Origin: Actinomadura alba
Lineage (GTDB): Bacteria; Actinomycetota; Actinomycetes; Streptosporangiales; Streptosporangiaceae
DNA length: 46,203 bases
Assembly (NCBI RefSeq): GCF_014323705.1
Contig: NZ_JABVEC010000049.1
Coordinates: 1-46,203, forward strand
Direction of reading: 5' to 3'
A model generated the notes under the pieces. That model was not told the DNA's origin and searched no databases. It saw only the letters and a program-made list of their open reading frames with translations. Each line of letters starts with the position of its first letter. The first letter of the stretch is position 1. The position numbers were made by a program, and so were the translations under genes. This document shows positions 1-7,939 of the stretch, piece by piece.

Positions 1-1501
1 CAAGGCCGTGAAGTTACGGCTGCGTGGCTGGTGGCAGGGCGGTTCGCCGGACGTAGGAAGCGGAGCCCCGGTAGAACGGTTTGTCCGCCAAAGACGAATC
101 GTTCACCACGGGAGCTCCGCTGTCTGGTCAGTGTGTCATCACCCGCGAGATCGCGGTGGCCGAAGGTGTCTTCGCCCCGGGCCATCTGGGCGAGTTGACG
201 CAGATCGTGCCGTTCGAGATGGTCGACGAGGCGTTGGCCGGGTGCGGGGCCGTCGAGCAGCGGCTGCATAAGCGGCCCGCCCGGGTGGTGGTGTACTTGC
301 TGCTGGCTGCGGCGTTGCTCGAGGAGTGCGGCTACCGGGCGGTGTGGGCCAAGCTCACCGCCGCGTTGGGCTCGCTGCCCGTGCCGAAGGTCACCGCCAC
401 CGCGCTGTGGCACGCCCGCGCCCGGCTCGGGGTGCGCCCGATGCGGGCCCTGTTCGACCTGCTGCGCGGGCCGGCGTCCGCGATCCGCACCGCCGGGGCC
501 CGCTGGGCGGGCCTGCGGGTGGTCGCGATCGACGGCACCTACCTCGAGGTCCCCGACGACCCGGCGACCAGGGCCCGCCTGGGCAAGGGCTCCAACCAGT
601 ACGCCGCCTCCGGCTATCCGCAGATCTGCCTGTCGCTCTGGTCGCCTGCGGCACCCGGGCCGTCATCGACGCGGTCTTCGGCCCCCGTACCCGCGGCGGG
701 ACCACCCACGGCCAACGCGCGTCGCCCGCTCCCTGCACGACGGCATGATCGTGCTGCTGGACCGCGGCTTTTCCTCCAACGCCTTCTTGGAGACGGTCGC
801 CGGCACCGGCGCCGCGTTCTGCGCCCGGATCTCCGCCGCCCGCAAGCCCCCAGTCCTTCGCCGCTTCGACGACGGCTCGTTCCTGTCCCGGATCGGGAAG
901 CTGGAGGTCCGCATCATCGAGTGCGAGATCACCATCGCCACCACCGCCGGGCGCACCACCGGTGTCTACCGCCTGGCCACCACCTTGCTCGGCCACCGCC
1001 GCCACCCGGCATTCGAACTGGTCAGGCTGTATCACGAGAGGTGGGAAGTGGAATCCGCCTTCTTCGCGATCAAGAAATCCATGCTCGGACGGCGCGTGCT
1101 GCGCGCCCGCACCATGCCCGGCATCACCCAGGAGGTCTACGCCCTGCTGACCACCTACCAGCTCATCCGGATCGCGATCGCCGACGCCACCGCGACCGTC
1201 CCCGACGCAGACCCCGACCGCGCCAGCTTCACAGTCGCCCTCCAGACCGCCCGCGACCAGGCCATCCAAGCCGCAGGAGTGATCGCCGACACCGTCATCG
1301 ACCTCGTCGGCACCATCGGGCGCGCCGTCCTAGACCAGCTCATGCCCGCCCGCCGCCTCCGCCTCAGCCTCCGCGCCGTCAAACGCCCGCTGTCCCGCTA
1401 CGCCTACAAAAGCCTGCGCGTCGACCGCCGCACCTACAAGACCACCATCAGCATCGACATCCTCTCGACAGACTCGATCAGCCCGTAACTTCACGGCCTT
1501 G
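1..1501 (+). mobile_element. IS4-family insertion sequence
   Basis: The two ends are perfect 19-bp inverted repeats: CAAGGCCGTGAAGTTACGG at 1-19 and its reverse complement at 1483-1501. Base 20 does not match, so 19 bp is the visible repeat, although the left end coincides with the window edge and could extend further. Between them lies one transposase gene read in three frames. The total of about 1.5 kb is normal for IS4 elements. No target duplication can be judged because the left flank is missing. The element is probably not autonomous because its transposase is frameshifted. Confidence 0.9.
81..1488 (+). pseudogene. IS4-family DDE transposase, two frameshifts
   Basis: This encodes the transposase of the surrounding element. 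The N-terminal part (from the TTG at 81) has an IS4 N-terminal domain followed by the first catalytic Asp in VVAIDGTYLEV (about residue 151). The frame breaks near 638, where one base seems to be missing between CLSL and LVACGT. The middle piece (VIDAVFGPRTRGG) is in the next frame, and a second one-base loss near 715 restores VARSLHDG in the third frame. The last part carries the second Asp (VLLDRGFSS) and the Y-2-R-3-E-6-K signature YHERWEVESAFFAIK with the catalytic Glu. All family landmarks are present, so this is a recently broken gene or an assembly error rather than an old remnant. Both lesions have the sign of a single-base deletion. Confidence 0.85.
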
Positions 1502-1716
1502 CCCTAAAGCTCGCGACCACGTTGGCAAGGCGGGACTGGTCGTTCCGAAGCTCCTTGCGGGAGTTGGCGATCACGCGTGGGTCTGGTTACGTCCGCTCTG
1601 GTCGCATTGCTCGTCGAGATTGTTCGCGCTCGGGGGCACGCGGTCGGTGTTGAGCCGTCCGTGAAGGTGGCGATCTCCTGTCCAGCGAGCCGGGTGAGTC
1701 CCTCGCCCAGGCACCT

Positions 1717-2973
1717 TCAGGCTGTTGGCGATGGTGGCTCGTCGTGGGTGGTTTCCCAGGCCGTTGGGGTCGGCCAGTGGCGTTCGGGGTGGTGGGGGTG
1801 GATGCCGACGATGGCCAGTGGCGGTAGGTCGTCGAGTTCTGACAGCTCTCGCCATTGGTCCTGGGTCACTTCCAGGTACCGCAATCCCTTCAGTTCGGTC
1901 ACCGTGGCGATGTCGGCGACGGGTGCCGCCGCGATGTCCAGCGCCCACAGGTTGGGCACCGTACGGAGCGGAGCCAGCTCGACGGGCCGCGCGCAGGTGA
2001 CCGACAGCGAACGCAACTCCCGGTTCCGGGCCGGCGCCGTCAGGTCGGCCGACTCCACATCGAGCTCCAGATACTCCACCGGACGGGCACCGAGCGGGGT
2101 CAGGTCGGGCGAACCCCTGCTCGACAGCGCCAGCGAGCACACCTCGGGCACCGCGGCGAGGAACGCGCAATCCTCCACGTCGGACACCCGGACCTCCTGC
2201 ACACGCGGACCGGCCTGTGCGGCCCGCGCGCGGGAGGGCCGGTCGTCGCGGTACCTGGTGTGCTTGCCGGGCAGATCCGGCAGGTCCGCGTCGATCCACA
2301 GGCTCTTGTCGTGCGTGCGGTAGTCACCGCGTTCCAGCGCTTCCACCAGACGTCGCAGGAACGTGGTCACCGAGTCAGCAACGTACGTCGGCCCCTCCTT
2401 GTAGTCGACTCCGACCGCGATGACCTGCCCGGGACGACCGTTCGGCCCGGGATCGGTGTCCACGGCGAGCCAGTTGCCGCCGGTGTCGAACGCGAACCGG
2501 ATCCAGCCCGCACGCAGCGGCGACCTCCGGACGGTGTTCGAGGGCCCGGTATCGAACACTGTCCGGCGCCAGGGTTCGTGCTCCCATTCCTGCGCGATAT
2601 CGAGCCACTCGTCATCCAGGTCGCCGACCTCGGCAAGGGGAAGCCAATCGTGCCCGTCGAACAGCGGGTCGAGGTCACCGCCACCGTCCGCGATGCCGTA
2701 CAGCGCGCGGAGATCCGGAGGCAGCACGACGCCGAGTTCCTCCTCCACCGCGGCGAGGTCATCCTCGCTCGCGGGCTCGAGGAGTTCCTCCTCGTACCCG
2801 AGGATCTGCGCCATCAGCCGCCGGTAGCGGTGGAAGAGCCGCACCGCCTCGTCCGGATCACCAGCGGGAACCGCAGACTCAGGCCCTTCCTGCCCGTCAC
2901 CCCGATCGGGCAGAACGAAATCTTCATCGATCACATAAAGAAACGGCTGCTTCTGCCGGGAGGATGTCACCAC
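1717..2973 (-). CDS. SMI1/KNR4-like protein with leucine-rich-type tail
   Basis: About 418 residues. The first half looks like an SMI1/KNR4 (SUKH) domain: an acidic helix LAAVEEELGVVLPPDLRALYGIADGGG is followed by FDGHDWLPLAEV and WIRFAFDTGGNWLAVDTDPG, the typical family string. The second half has irregular 20-25-residue units rich in Leu at fixed spacing (VCSLALSS, VEYLELDVE, LRSLSVTC, LWALDIAAA, LRYLEVT), resembling leucine-rich repeats. SUKH proteins are often immunity proteins of contact-dependent or polymorphic toxins, but no toxin gene is visible here. The GTG at 2973 (or 2970) was chosen because the frame upstream has no family-like sequence and no Shine-Dalgarno; a start a few codons later at LYVIDED is possible. 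It lies between an insertion sequence and the kdp operon, so it may belong to an accessory insertion. Confidence 0.65.
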   Translation of the reverse strand: MVTSSRQKQPFLYVIDEDFVLPDRGDGQEGPESAVPAGDPDEAVRLFHRYRRLMAQILGYEEELLEPASEDDLAAVEEELGVVLPPDLRALYGIADGGGDLDPLFDGHDWLPLAEVGDLDDEWLDIAQEWEHEPWRRTVFDTGPSNTVRRSPLRAGWIRFAFDTGGNWLAVDTDPGPNGRPGQVIAVGVDYKEGPTYVADSVTTFLRRLVEALERGDYRTHDKSLWIDADLPDLPGKHTRYRDDRPSRARAAQAGPRVQEVRVSDVEDCAFLAAVPEVCSLALSSRGSPDLTPLGARPVEYLELDVESADLTAPARNRELRSLSVTCARPVELAPLRTVPNLWALDIAAAPVADIATVTELKGLRYLEVTQDQWRELSELDDLPPLAIVGIHPHHPERHWPTPTAWETTHDEPPSPTA

Positions 2974-3103
2974 GCCGCCGCAACCTAGCACCCGCCCCCG
3001 ACGCCATCTCTGCACGTTTACTTGTACGTCCCAGTGCACTGGAAGCCCTACGCCGACAACCAGCAGGACACTGGAGTTCGAGCCGACCGAGGGGATGCCC
3101 AAC

Positions 3104-3631
3104 ATGACCCAGGACCGCGACCACATCCCCGAGTTGGCCGAGACCTGGACTCACGAGCTACGCCGCAACGAGCACGTTCGCGCCCCCTTCGAGACCGACG
3201 AACAGCGAGAGCTGTACCGGCGCGCCGGGCGCAAAGCCGTGTTGACGCGAACCGAAACGGCCACCCCACCCGACACCCTCACCACCCGCCGCCAGGTCAA
3301 CACGTCAACACCCCGTCAGCCCAAAGGACCGGAACACCCCCGAACAGCCCCCACCACCCCCGAACCAGCCAGAACCACCCAGGCCACTGCCTACGGCATC
3401 GTTGAGTCGTTGGCGTGTCGGGCCCTCATGCTGCTAGAAGACCCTGACACGCCACGACTCAAGACGACCAGGCCGTCAGCGCCCAGCCGGTCCAGGGCTC
3501 CACGCCGTGGCCGTACAGCGGCTCAGGCGGGCGCCCATGAGCGGCGCTGCCGCACCCTCCTGCGCACCCACCCGCCCCAACCGCGCGCGGTGAACCCGCC
3601 GTCCACAGGGGCTCACGGCTGGAAGCGGTAG
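3104..3631 (+). CDS. small hypothetical protein, probably altered C-terminus
   Basis: The ATG at 3104 is preceded by GAGGGG at 3089-3094, nine bases upstream, a good ribosome site. The first 50 residues (MTQDRDHIPELAETW, then FETDEQRELYRRAGRKAVL) are compositionally normal and look like a real short actinobacterial protein of unknown function. From about residue 60 the sequence becomes Pro/Thr/Arg-rich and unconvincing, and the frame then runs through the long hairpin at 3402-3462 and over the end of the convergent kdpE gene at 3613. I think the original gene ended earlier and the open frame continues by chance. Function unknown. Confidence 0.4.
   Translation: MTQDRDHIPELAETWTHELRRNEHVRAPFETDEQRELYRRAGRKAVLTRTETATPPDTLTTRRQVNTSTPRQPKGPEHPRTAPTTPEPARTTQATAYGIVESLACRALMLLEDPDTPRLKTTRPSAPSRSRAPRRGRTAAQAGAHERRCRTLLRTHPPQPRAVNPPSTGAHGWKR
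3402..3462. repeat. palindromic repeat element, copy 1
   Basis: Left arm 3402-3422 (TTGAGTCGTTGGCGTGTCGGG) pairs with right arm 3442-3462 (CCCTGACACGCCACGACTCAA) with one extra T and one unpaired base, over a 19-nt loop. The right-arm core GACACGCCACGACTCAA recurs exactly at 43894-43910, where it is again one arm of a hairpin. Two copies of the same palindrome 40 kb apart suggest a dispersed REP-like or MITE-like element. It lies downstream of the kdp operon end, so it could also act as a transcription terminator. Confidence 0.75.
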
Positions 3632-4290
3632 CCCATGCCCGGTTCGGTGAGCAGGTGGCGGGGGCGGCCCGGGTCGGGCTCCAGCTTGCGGCGCAGCTGG
3701 GCCATGTACTGACGCAGGTAGTGCGTCTCACGGGCGTAGGAGGGGCCCCACACCTCGGTCAGCAGCTGCCGCTGGCTGATGAGCTTGCCCGGGTTGCGGA
3801 GCAGGATCTCCAGTAGGTGCCATTCGGTGGGCGTCAGCCGGACTCCTTCGGAGCCGGGACCGGTCACCGTCTTGGTGCGCAGGTCGACCACATGGTCGCC
3901 GACCTCGACCGCCGGGGCGTTGTCCTCGCCGGTGAAGCGCCGGGTCACCGACCGGATGCGCGCAACGAGCTCGTCGATGCTGAACGGCTTGGTCACGTAG
4001 TCGTCGGCACCCGCCTCGAGCGCCTCGACCTTGTCCCGGCTGCCCGCGCGGCCGGACAGCACGATGATGGGCACCCGGGTCCAGCCGCGCAACCCGTGGA
4101 TGACCTCGACACCGTCGACGTCGGGCAGGCCGAGGTCGAGCAGGACGAGGTCGGGGTGCCAGTCACCGGCCCGCCGCAGCGCCTCGGTGCCGTCACCGGC
4201 GACCTCCACGTCGTACTGGCGGGCGCGCAGGTTGATGCGCAGCGCCCGCAGGATCTGCGGTTCGTCGTCGACGACGAGTATGCGCGTCAT
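3613..4290 (-). CDS. kdpE: KdpE, response regulator of potassium uptake
   Basis: OmpR/PhoB-type response regulator that activates kdp transcription after phosphorylation by KdpD. The 225 residues comprise a receiver domain (1 to about 115) with acidic residues D8/D9, phospho-acceptor D52 in LVLLDLGLPD, S79 and K101 (YVTKPF), then a winged-helix DNA-binding domain ending YMAQLRRKLEPDP and GMGYRFQP. Length is typical. Its ATG overlaps the kdpD stop by four bases, so the pair is translationally coupled, the usual arrangement. It is the last gene of the kdp operon; the hairpin at 3402-3462 lies 150 bp beyond its stop. Confidence 0.96.
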   Translation of the reverse strand: MTRILVVDDEPQILRALRINLRARQYDVEVAGDGTEALRRAGDWHPDLVLLDLGLPDVDGVEVIHGLRGWTRVPIIVLSGRAGSRDKVEALEAGADDYVTKPFSIDELVARIRSVTRRFTGEDNAPAVEVGDHVVDLRTKTVTGPGSEGVRLTPTEWHLLEILLRNPGKLISQRQLLTEVWGPSYARETHYLRQYMAQLRRKLEPDPGRPRHLLTEPGMGYRFQP

Positions 4291-6998
4291 GTCGTTCCGA
4301 TCCTCGGGTCGTCGCCGCGGTGCGCACGGCCCTCGTCCTCGGCCGCCCGGTCGTGGACGGCGAACCCGGCGGCGTCGCGGTGCGCACGGCCCTCGTCCTC
4401 GGCCGCCCGGTCGCGAACGGCGAACCCGGCGGCGTCGCCGCGCCGGCCACGGGACGGCCCCTGCTCGGCGGCCGGCGCCGCCGGCAGGGAAAGGATCATG
4501 GTGAGCCCTCCGCCAGGGGTCTCGTCCGGAGCCAGGCCGCCGCCCATCGCCTCGGCGAGCCCGCGGGCCAGCGCCAGTCCCAGGCCCACGCCCATCTCGT
4601 TGTCACGATCGTTCAGCCGCTGGAACGGCAGGAAGACCCTGTCCCGATCGCCCACCGGGATGCCGGGGCCGCGGTCGGCGATCCGTACCTCCACGCGGTC
4701 GGCCAGTGCGCTTGCGGTGACCAGGACCTTCTCCGCCGGCGGGCTGAAGCGCAGCGCGTTCGAGATGAGATTGACCAGCACCCTCTCCAGCAGGCCGGCG
4801 TCGGCGAGCACCTCGGGGACATCGCCCGAGATCCGGCTGTTGACGCGCCCGCTCTCCGCACCGAGATCGTCGAGGACCCGGGGGACCAACTCCTCCATGG
4901 CGAGCGGCTGGATGACCATGCCCAGTGCACCCGCCTGCAGGCGGCTCATGTCGAGCAGGTTCGCGACCAGGCGGTCGAGCCGGTCGAGCGACTCACCGGC
5001 GGTGGCGGCGAGTTCGGCGCGCTCTTCGCCGGTCCATTGGATCTCGGAGTTGCGCAGGCTCTCCACGGCCGCCTTGGCCGAGGCCAGCGGCGTGCGCAGG
5101 TCGTGACTCACCGCGTTGAGCAGCGCGGTGCGGATCCGGTCGGCCTGCGCCAGCGGCCCGGCCCGTTCGGCCTCCTCGGCGAGCCGCTTCTGGCGCAGGG
5201 CCACCGAGGCCTGGACGGCGAAAGCCTCGATGATCCGGCGGTCGGCGGCGGGGAGGGTACGGCCGCGCAGGACGAGTGACAGCTCCGTACCGACCGGGAC
5301 CTCCGTGTCGGCCTCCTCCGGGGTCGTACACGGTCTGCCGCCGACCGTCGCGACGATCCGCCAGCTGGCCGGATCTCGCTGCCGGTCGGGGGTGAGCGGA
5401 GCGCCGGGCGGATGTTCCAGCAGCGTCACCGAGGTGAGGCCGAAGGTCTCGCGCAGGCGCTCAAGCAGGGAGTCGAGCGCGTGCTCACCGCGCAGGACGT
5501 TGCCGGCGAGCGTGAACAGGACCTCGGCGTCGGCGCTCGCCCGGGCGGCCTCCCGGGTACGCCTGGCCGCGAGGTCGACGACCGCGCTCACGCCCACCGC
5601 GACGAGTACGAAGACCAGCAGCGCGAAGGCGTTCTCGCTCTCCGCGATGGTGAGCCGGTGCAGCGGCGGGGCGAAGTAGTAGTTGAGCAGGATGAAGCCG
5701 CCGATGGCGGCGACCAGGGCGGGATAGAGCCCGCCGACCAGGGCGACGCCCACGACCGCCGCGAGGAAGACCAGGATGTCCGTCGGGAGGGATGCCTCCT
5801 GGCGCAGGCCGGCCAGGGTCAACGTCAGGGCGGGCAGGCCCACGGCCGCCAGGACGAACCCGGCGAGCCGCCGGCGGGGAGCGACGCCCGTCGTCCGGCG
5901 GGCCGGGCGACCGGCTCCTCTGACCTCCTCGTGGCTCACCATGTGGACGTCGATGGAGCCGGACATCGCCGTGGTGGTGACCCCGACTCCGGGGGACAGC
6001 AGCTGGGCGATCCGGTTCCGCCGGGAGACCCCGAGGATCAGCTGGGTGGCGTTGACGCCGCGGGCGAAGTCGAGCAGCGCGCGGACGACGTCGTCGCCCA
6101 CCACCTGGTGGTAGGTGCCGCCGAGGCTCTCGATGATGGTCCGCTGCCGGGCGAGGTTCGCGGGCCCCGCGACCGCGATGCGGTCGCTGTGGGTGACGTG
6201 TACGGCGAGCAGGTCGGCGCCCTTGGTACGGGCGGCGATGCGGGCGGCGCGCCGGATCAGCGTGTCGCCCTCCGGCCCGCCGGTGAGCGCGACCACCACG
6301 CGTTCGCGGGCCTCCCACGTACCCCCGATGTCGTGGTCGGCGCGGTAGCGCTCGAGCTGCTCGTCGACCTTCCCGGCGAGCCACAGCAGGGCGAGCTCGC
6401 GCAGCGCGGTCAGGTTGCCGACCCGGAAGTAGTTCGTGAGTGCCGCGTCGACCTTCTCGGGCGTGTAGACGTTGCCGTGCGCCATGCGCCGGCGCAGCGC
6501 CTCCGGTGCCATGTCGACCAGCTCTACCTGGTCGGCCTGGCGGACGACCTCGTCCGGGACGGTCTCACGCTGCGGGACTCCGGTGATCTCCTCGACGACG
6601 TCGTTGAGCGACTCCAGATGCTGGATGTTCACCGTGGAGATGACGGTGATGCCCGCCTCCAGCAGGCGTTCGATGTCCTGCCAGCGCTTCGTGTGCGCCG
6701 ACCCGGGGATGTTGGTGTGCGCCAGCTCGTCGATCAGAGCGACCTGTGGCGCTCGCTTGATCACCGCGTCGGTGTCGAGCTCGGTGAAGACCGCCCCGCG
6801 ATAGGTCATGGTCTTGCGGGGCACCACCTCGAGCCCTTCGAGCATCGAGAGCGTGCGCGGCCGGTCATGGGTCTCCACGAACCCGACCACGACGTCGGTG
6901 CCGCGACCGGCGCGCCGGTGCCCCTCGGAGAGCATCGCGTAGGTCTTGCCGACCCCCGGGGCAGCCCCGAGATAGATCCGTAGCCGCCCCCGGCTCAT
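4287..6998 (-). CDS. kdpD: KdpD, sensor histidine kinase for potassium
   Basis: Membrane sensor kinase that signals K+ limitation to KdpE. 903 residues in canonical order: KdpD N-terminal domain with Walker A GAAPGVGKT (11-19) and Walker B VALIDELAHTN, a universal-stress-protein-like domain (about 240-360), four close transmembrane segments (about 388-485), a GAF-like region, the H-box NAVSHDLRTPLAS with phospho-His 632, and an ATPase domain with N-box NLISNALRF, DRGPGI and GVGLGLALARGL. A Shine-Dalgarno GGAGGAG lies just upstream of the ATG at 6998. The C-terminus is unusual: after the normal end (about residue 850) there is a charged tail containing a duplicated 20-residue unit encoded by a 60-bp tandem repeat. 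Confidence 0.96.
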   Translation of the reverse strand: MSRGRLRIYLGAAPGVGKTYAMLSEGHRRAGRGTDVVVGFVETHDRPRTLSMLEGLEVVPRKTMTYRGAVFTELDTDAVIKRAPQVALIDELAHTNIPGSAHTKRWQDIERLLEAGITVISTVNIQHLESLNDVVEEITGVPQRETVPDEVVRQADQVELVDMAPEALRRRMAHGNVYTPEKVDAALTNYFRVGNLTALRELALLWLAGKVDEQLERYRADHDIGGTWEARERVVVALTGGPEGDTLIRRAARIAARTKGADLLAVHVTHSDRIAVAGPANLARQRTIIESLGGTYHQVVGDDVVRALLDFARGVNATQLILGVSRRNRIAQLLSPGVGVTTTAMSGSIDVHMVSHEEVRGAGRPARRTTGVAPRRRLAGFVLAAVGLPALTLTLAGLRQEASLPTDILVFLAAVVGVALVGGLYPALVAAIGGFILLNYYFAPPLHRLTIAESENAFALLVFVLVAVGVSAVVDLAARRTREAARASADAEVLFTLAGNVLRGEHALDSLLERLRETFGLTSVTLLEHPPGAPLTPDRQRDPASWRIVATVGGRPCTTPEEADTEVPVGTELSLVLRGRTLPAADRRIIEAFAVQASVALRQKRLAEEAERAGPLAQADRIRTALLNAVSHDLRTPLASAKAAVESLRNSEIQWTGEERAELAATAGESLDRLDRLVANLLDMSRLQAGALGMVIQPLAMEELVPRVLDDLGAESGRVNSRISGDVPEVLADAGLLERVLVNLISNALRFSPPAEKVLVTASALADRVEVRIADRGPGIPVGDRDRVFLPFQRLNDRDNEMGVGLGLALARGLAEAMGGGLAPDETPGGGLTMILSLPAAPAAEQGPSRGRRGDAAGFAVRDRAAEDEGRAHRDAAGFAVHDRAAEDEGRAHRGDDPRIGTT
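4321..4440 (-). repeat. 60-bp tandem duplication in the kdpD 3' end
   Basis: Bases 4321-4380 and 4381-4440 are the same 60-bp unit with three differences (offsets 34, 36 and 59). Being a multiple of three, the duplication stays in frame and gives two copies of a 20-residue unit starting DAAGFAV and ending EDEGRAHR in the KdpD tail. The two copies have few differences, so the duplication is fairly recent. Confidence 0.95.
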
Positions 6999-7027
6999 CG
7001 CGTTCTCCTCCCGTACGTAATGGCGGT

Positions 7028-7939
7028 TCAGGACTTGTGCGGCGCGACGCGGTCGAGGTCGAGGTTCAGCTCGACGACGTTCACGGACGGCTCGCCCATG
7101 AAGCCGAGTGACCGGCCCGTGGTGTGCTCGCCGACCAGGTCGAGCACTCTGTCAGTGGTGATCCCACGGGCGGTGGCGACGCGCGGCGCCTGCATCCGGG
7201 CGTTGGCGGGCGAGATCGCCGGGTCGAGTCCGCTGCCGCTCGCCGTCACGGCGTCGGACGGCACGGCGGGCGTGGCCCGCGCACCGCCCCGGACGGGCAC
7301 TATCCGACCCGGAGCATAATCCTCGCCGGGCTTGGCGCACTCGACCGTGACCCCGCGGTACGTGGCGACGAACGGCACGGCCGGGCAGGCCTCGTTGACA
7401 CTGACGACGCGGGTGGGGCGGGTCACCCGTCCCGTCGCGTCGCGGGGCCCGAACACCGACAGCACCGCACCGACACCGCTCTTGGTGCAGAACGGTCTGG
7501 AGCCGTCGACGCCGTCCAGCTCGCCGATCGCCTTGCTTCGACCGCACACCTGGGTGAGGAGGCTCTGGGTTCCCTCATCCGGGTTGCCCTCCTCGTCCTT
7601 GGCGCCCGGGACGGGCAGGGTGTCGACGACGGACTCCGGGCCGAGGTTGCTCGCGGCGGTGGCGGTCGGGTCGTACCCGTCGCCCGCCGCGGACGGCCGG
7701 GGCTGGAAATACCACCTGAGCGGGTTTCCGTCCTTGCCGGTGAAGGACTGGCCGATGATCCGGCTGCCGACGACGCTGCCGTCGGCGGCCTTGATCATTG
7801 AGCCGTCCGCGCTGCCGCGCAGCCCCGGCATCTGGGCGATCGCCCAGATGGCGAGCGGGTAGACGACACCGGTGACGACGGTGAGGACGAGCAGCGCGCG
7901 CAGCGCCGCTACGTGCCTGCGGAGCCATGAGGAGCGCAT
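7028..7939 (-). CDS. kdpC: KdpC, potassium-transporting ATPase subunit C, extended
   Basis: Small single-pass subunit that stabilises the KdpFABC complex and the KdpB-nucleotide interaction. The N-terminal membrane helix (LLVLTVVTGVVYPLAIWAIAQ, about 14-36) is followed by the family motifs GSRIIGQSF, YFQPRPSA and GYDP, then at the end SGSGLDPAISPANARMQAPRVA and TTGRSLGFMGEPSVNVVELNLDLD. At 303 residues it is about 100 longer than the usual 190-200. The extra segment (about 105-225) interrupts the domain between the SNLGP and SGSGLDP motifs and contains four cysteines (132, 151, 185, 201), a possible set of extracytoplasmic disulfides. Its ATG overlaps the kdpB stop by one base; kdpD follows after 29 bases. 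Confidence 0.93.
   Translation of the reverse strand: MRSSWLRRHVAALRALLVLTVVTGVVYPLAIWAIAQMPGLRGSADGSMIKAADGSVVGSRIIGQSFTGKDGNPLRWYFQPRPSAAGDGYDPTATAASNLGPESVVDTLPVPGAKDEEGNPDEGTQSLLTQVCGRSKAIGELDGVDGSRPFCTKSGVGAVLSVFGPRDATGRVTRPTRVVSVNEACPAVPFVATYRGVTVECAKPGEDYAPGRIVPVRGGARATPAVPSDAVTASGSGLDPAISPANARMQAPRVATARGITTDRVLDLVGEHTTGRSLGFMGEPSVNVVELNLDLDRVAPHKS

Noticed and set aside
1502..1716. Remnant of a second transposase right of the IS
   Set aside because: No recognisable transposase motif in any frame; treated as plain intergenic DNA.
5412..6983. 523-residue plus-strand open frame opposite kdpD
   Set aside because: Antisense to a clear kdpD; high GC makes such frames common and the protein has no family-like pattern.
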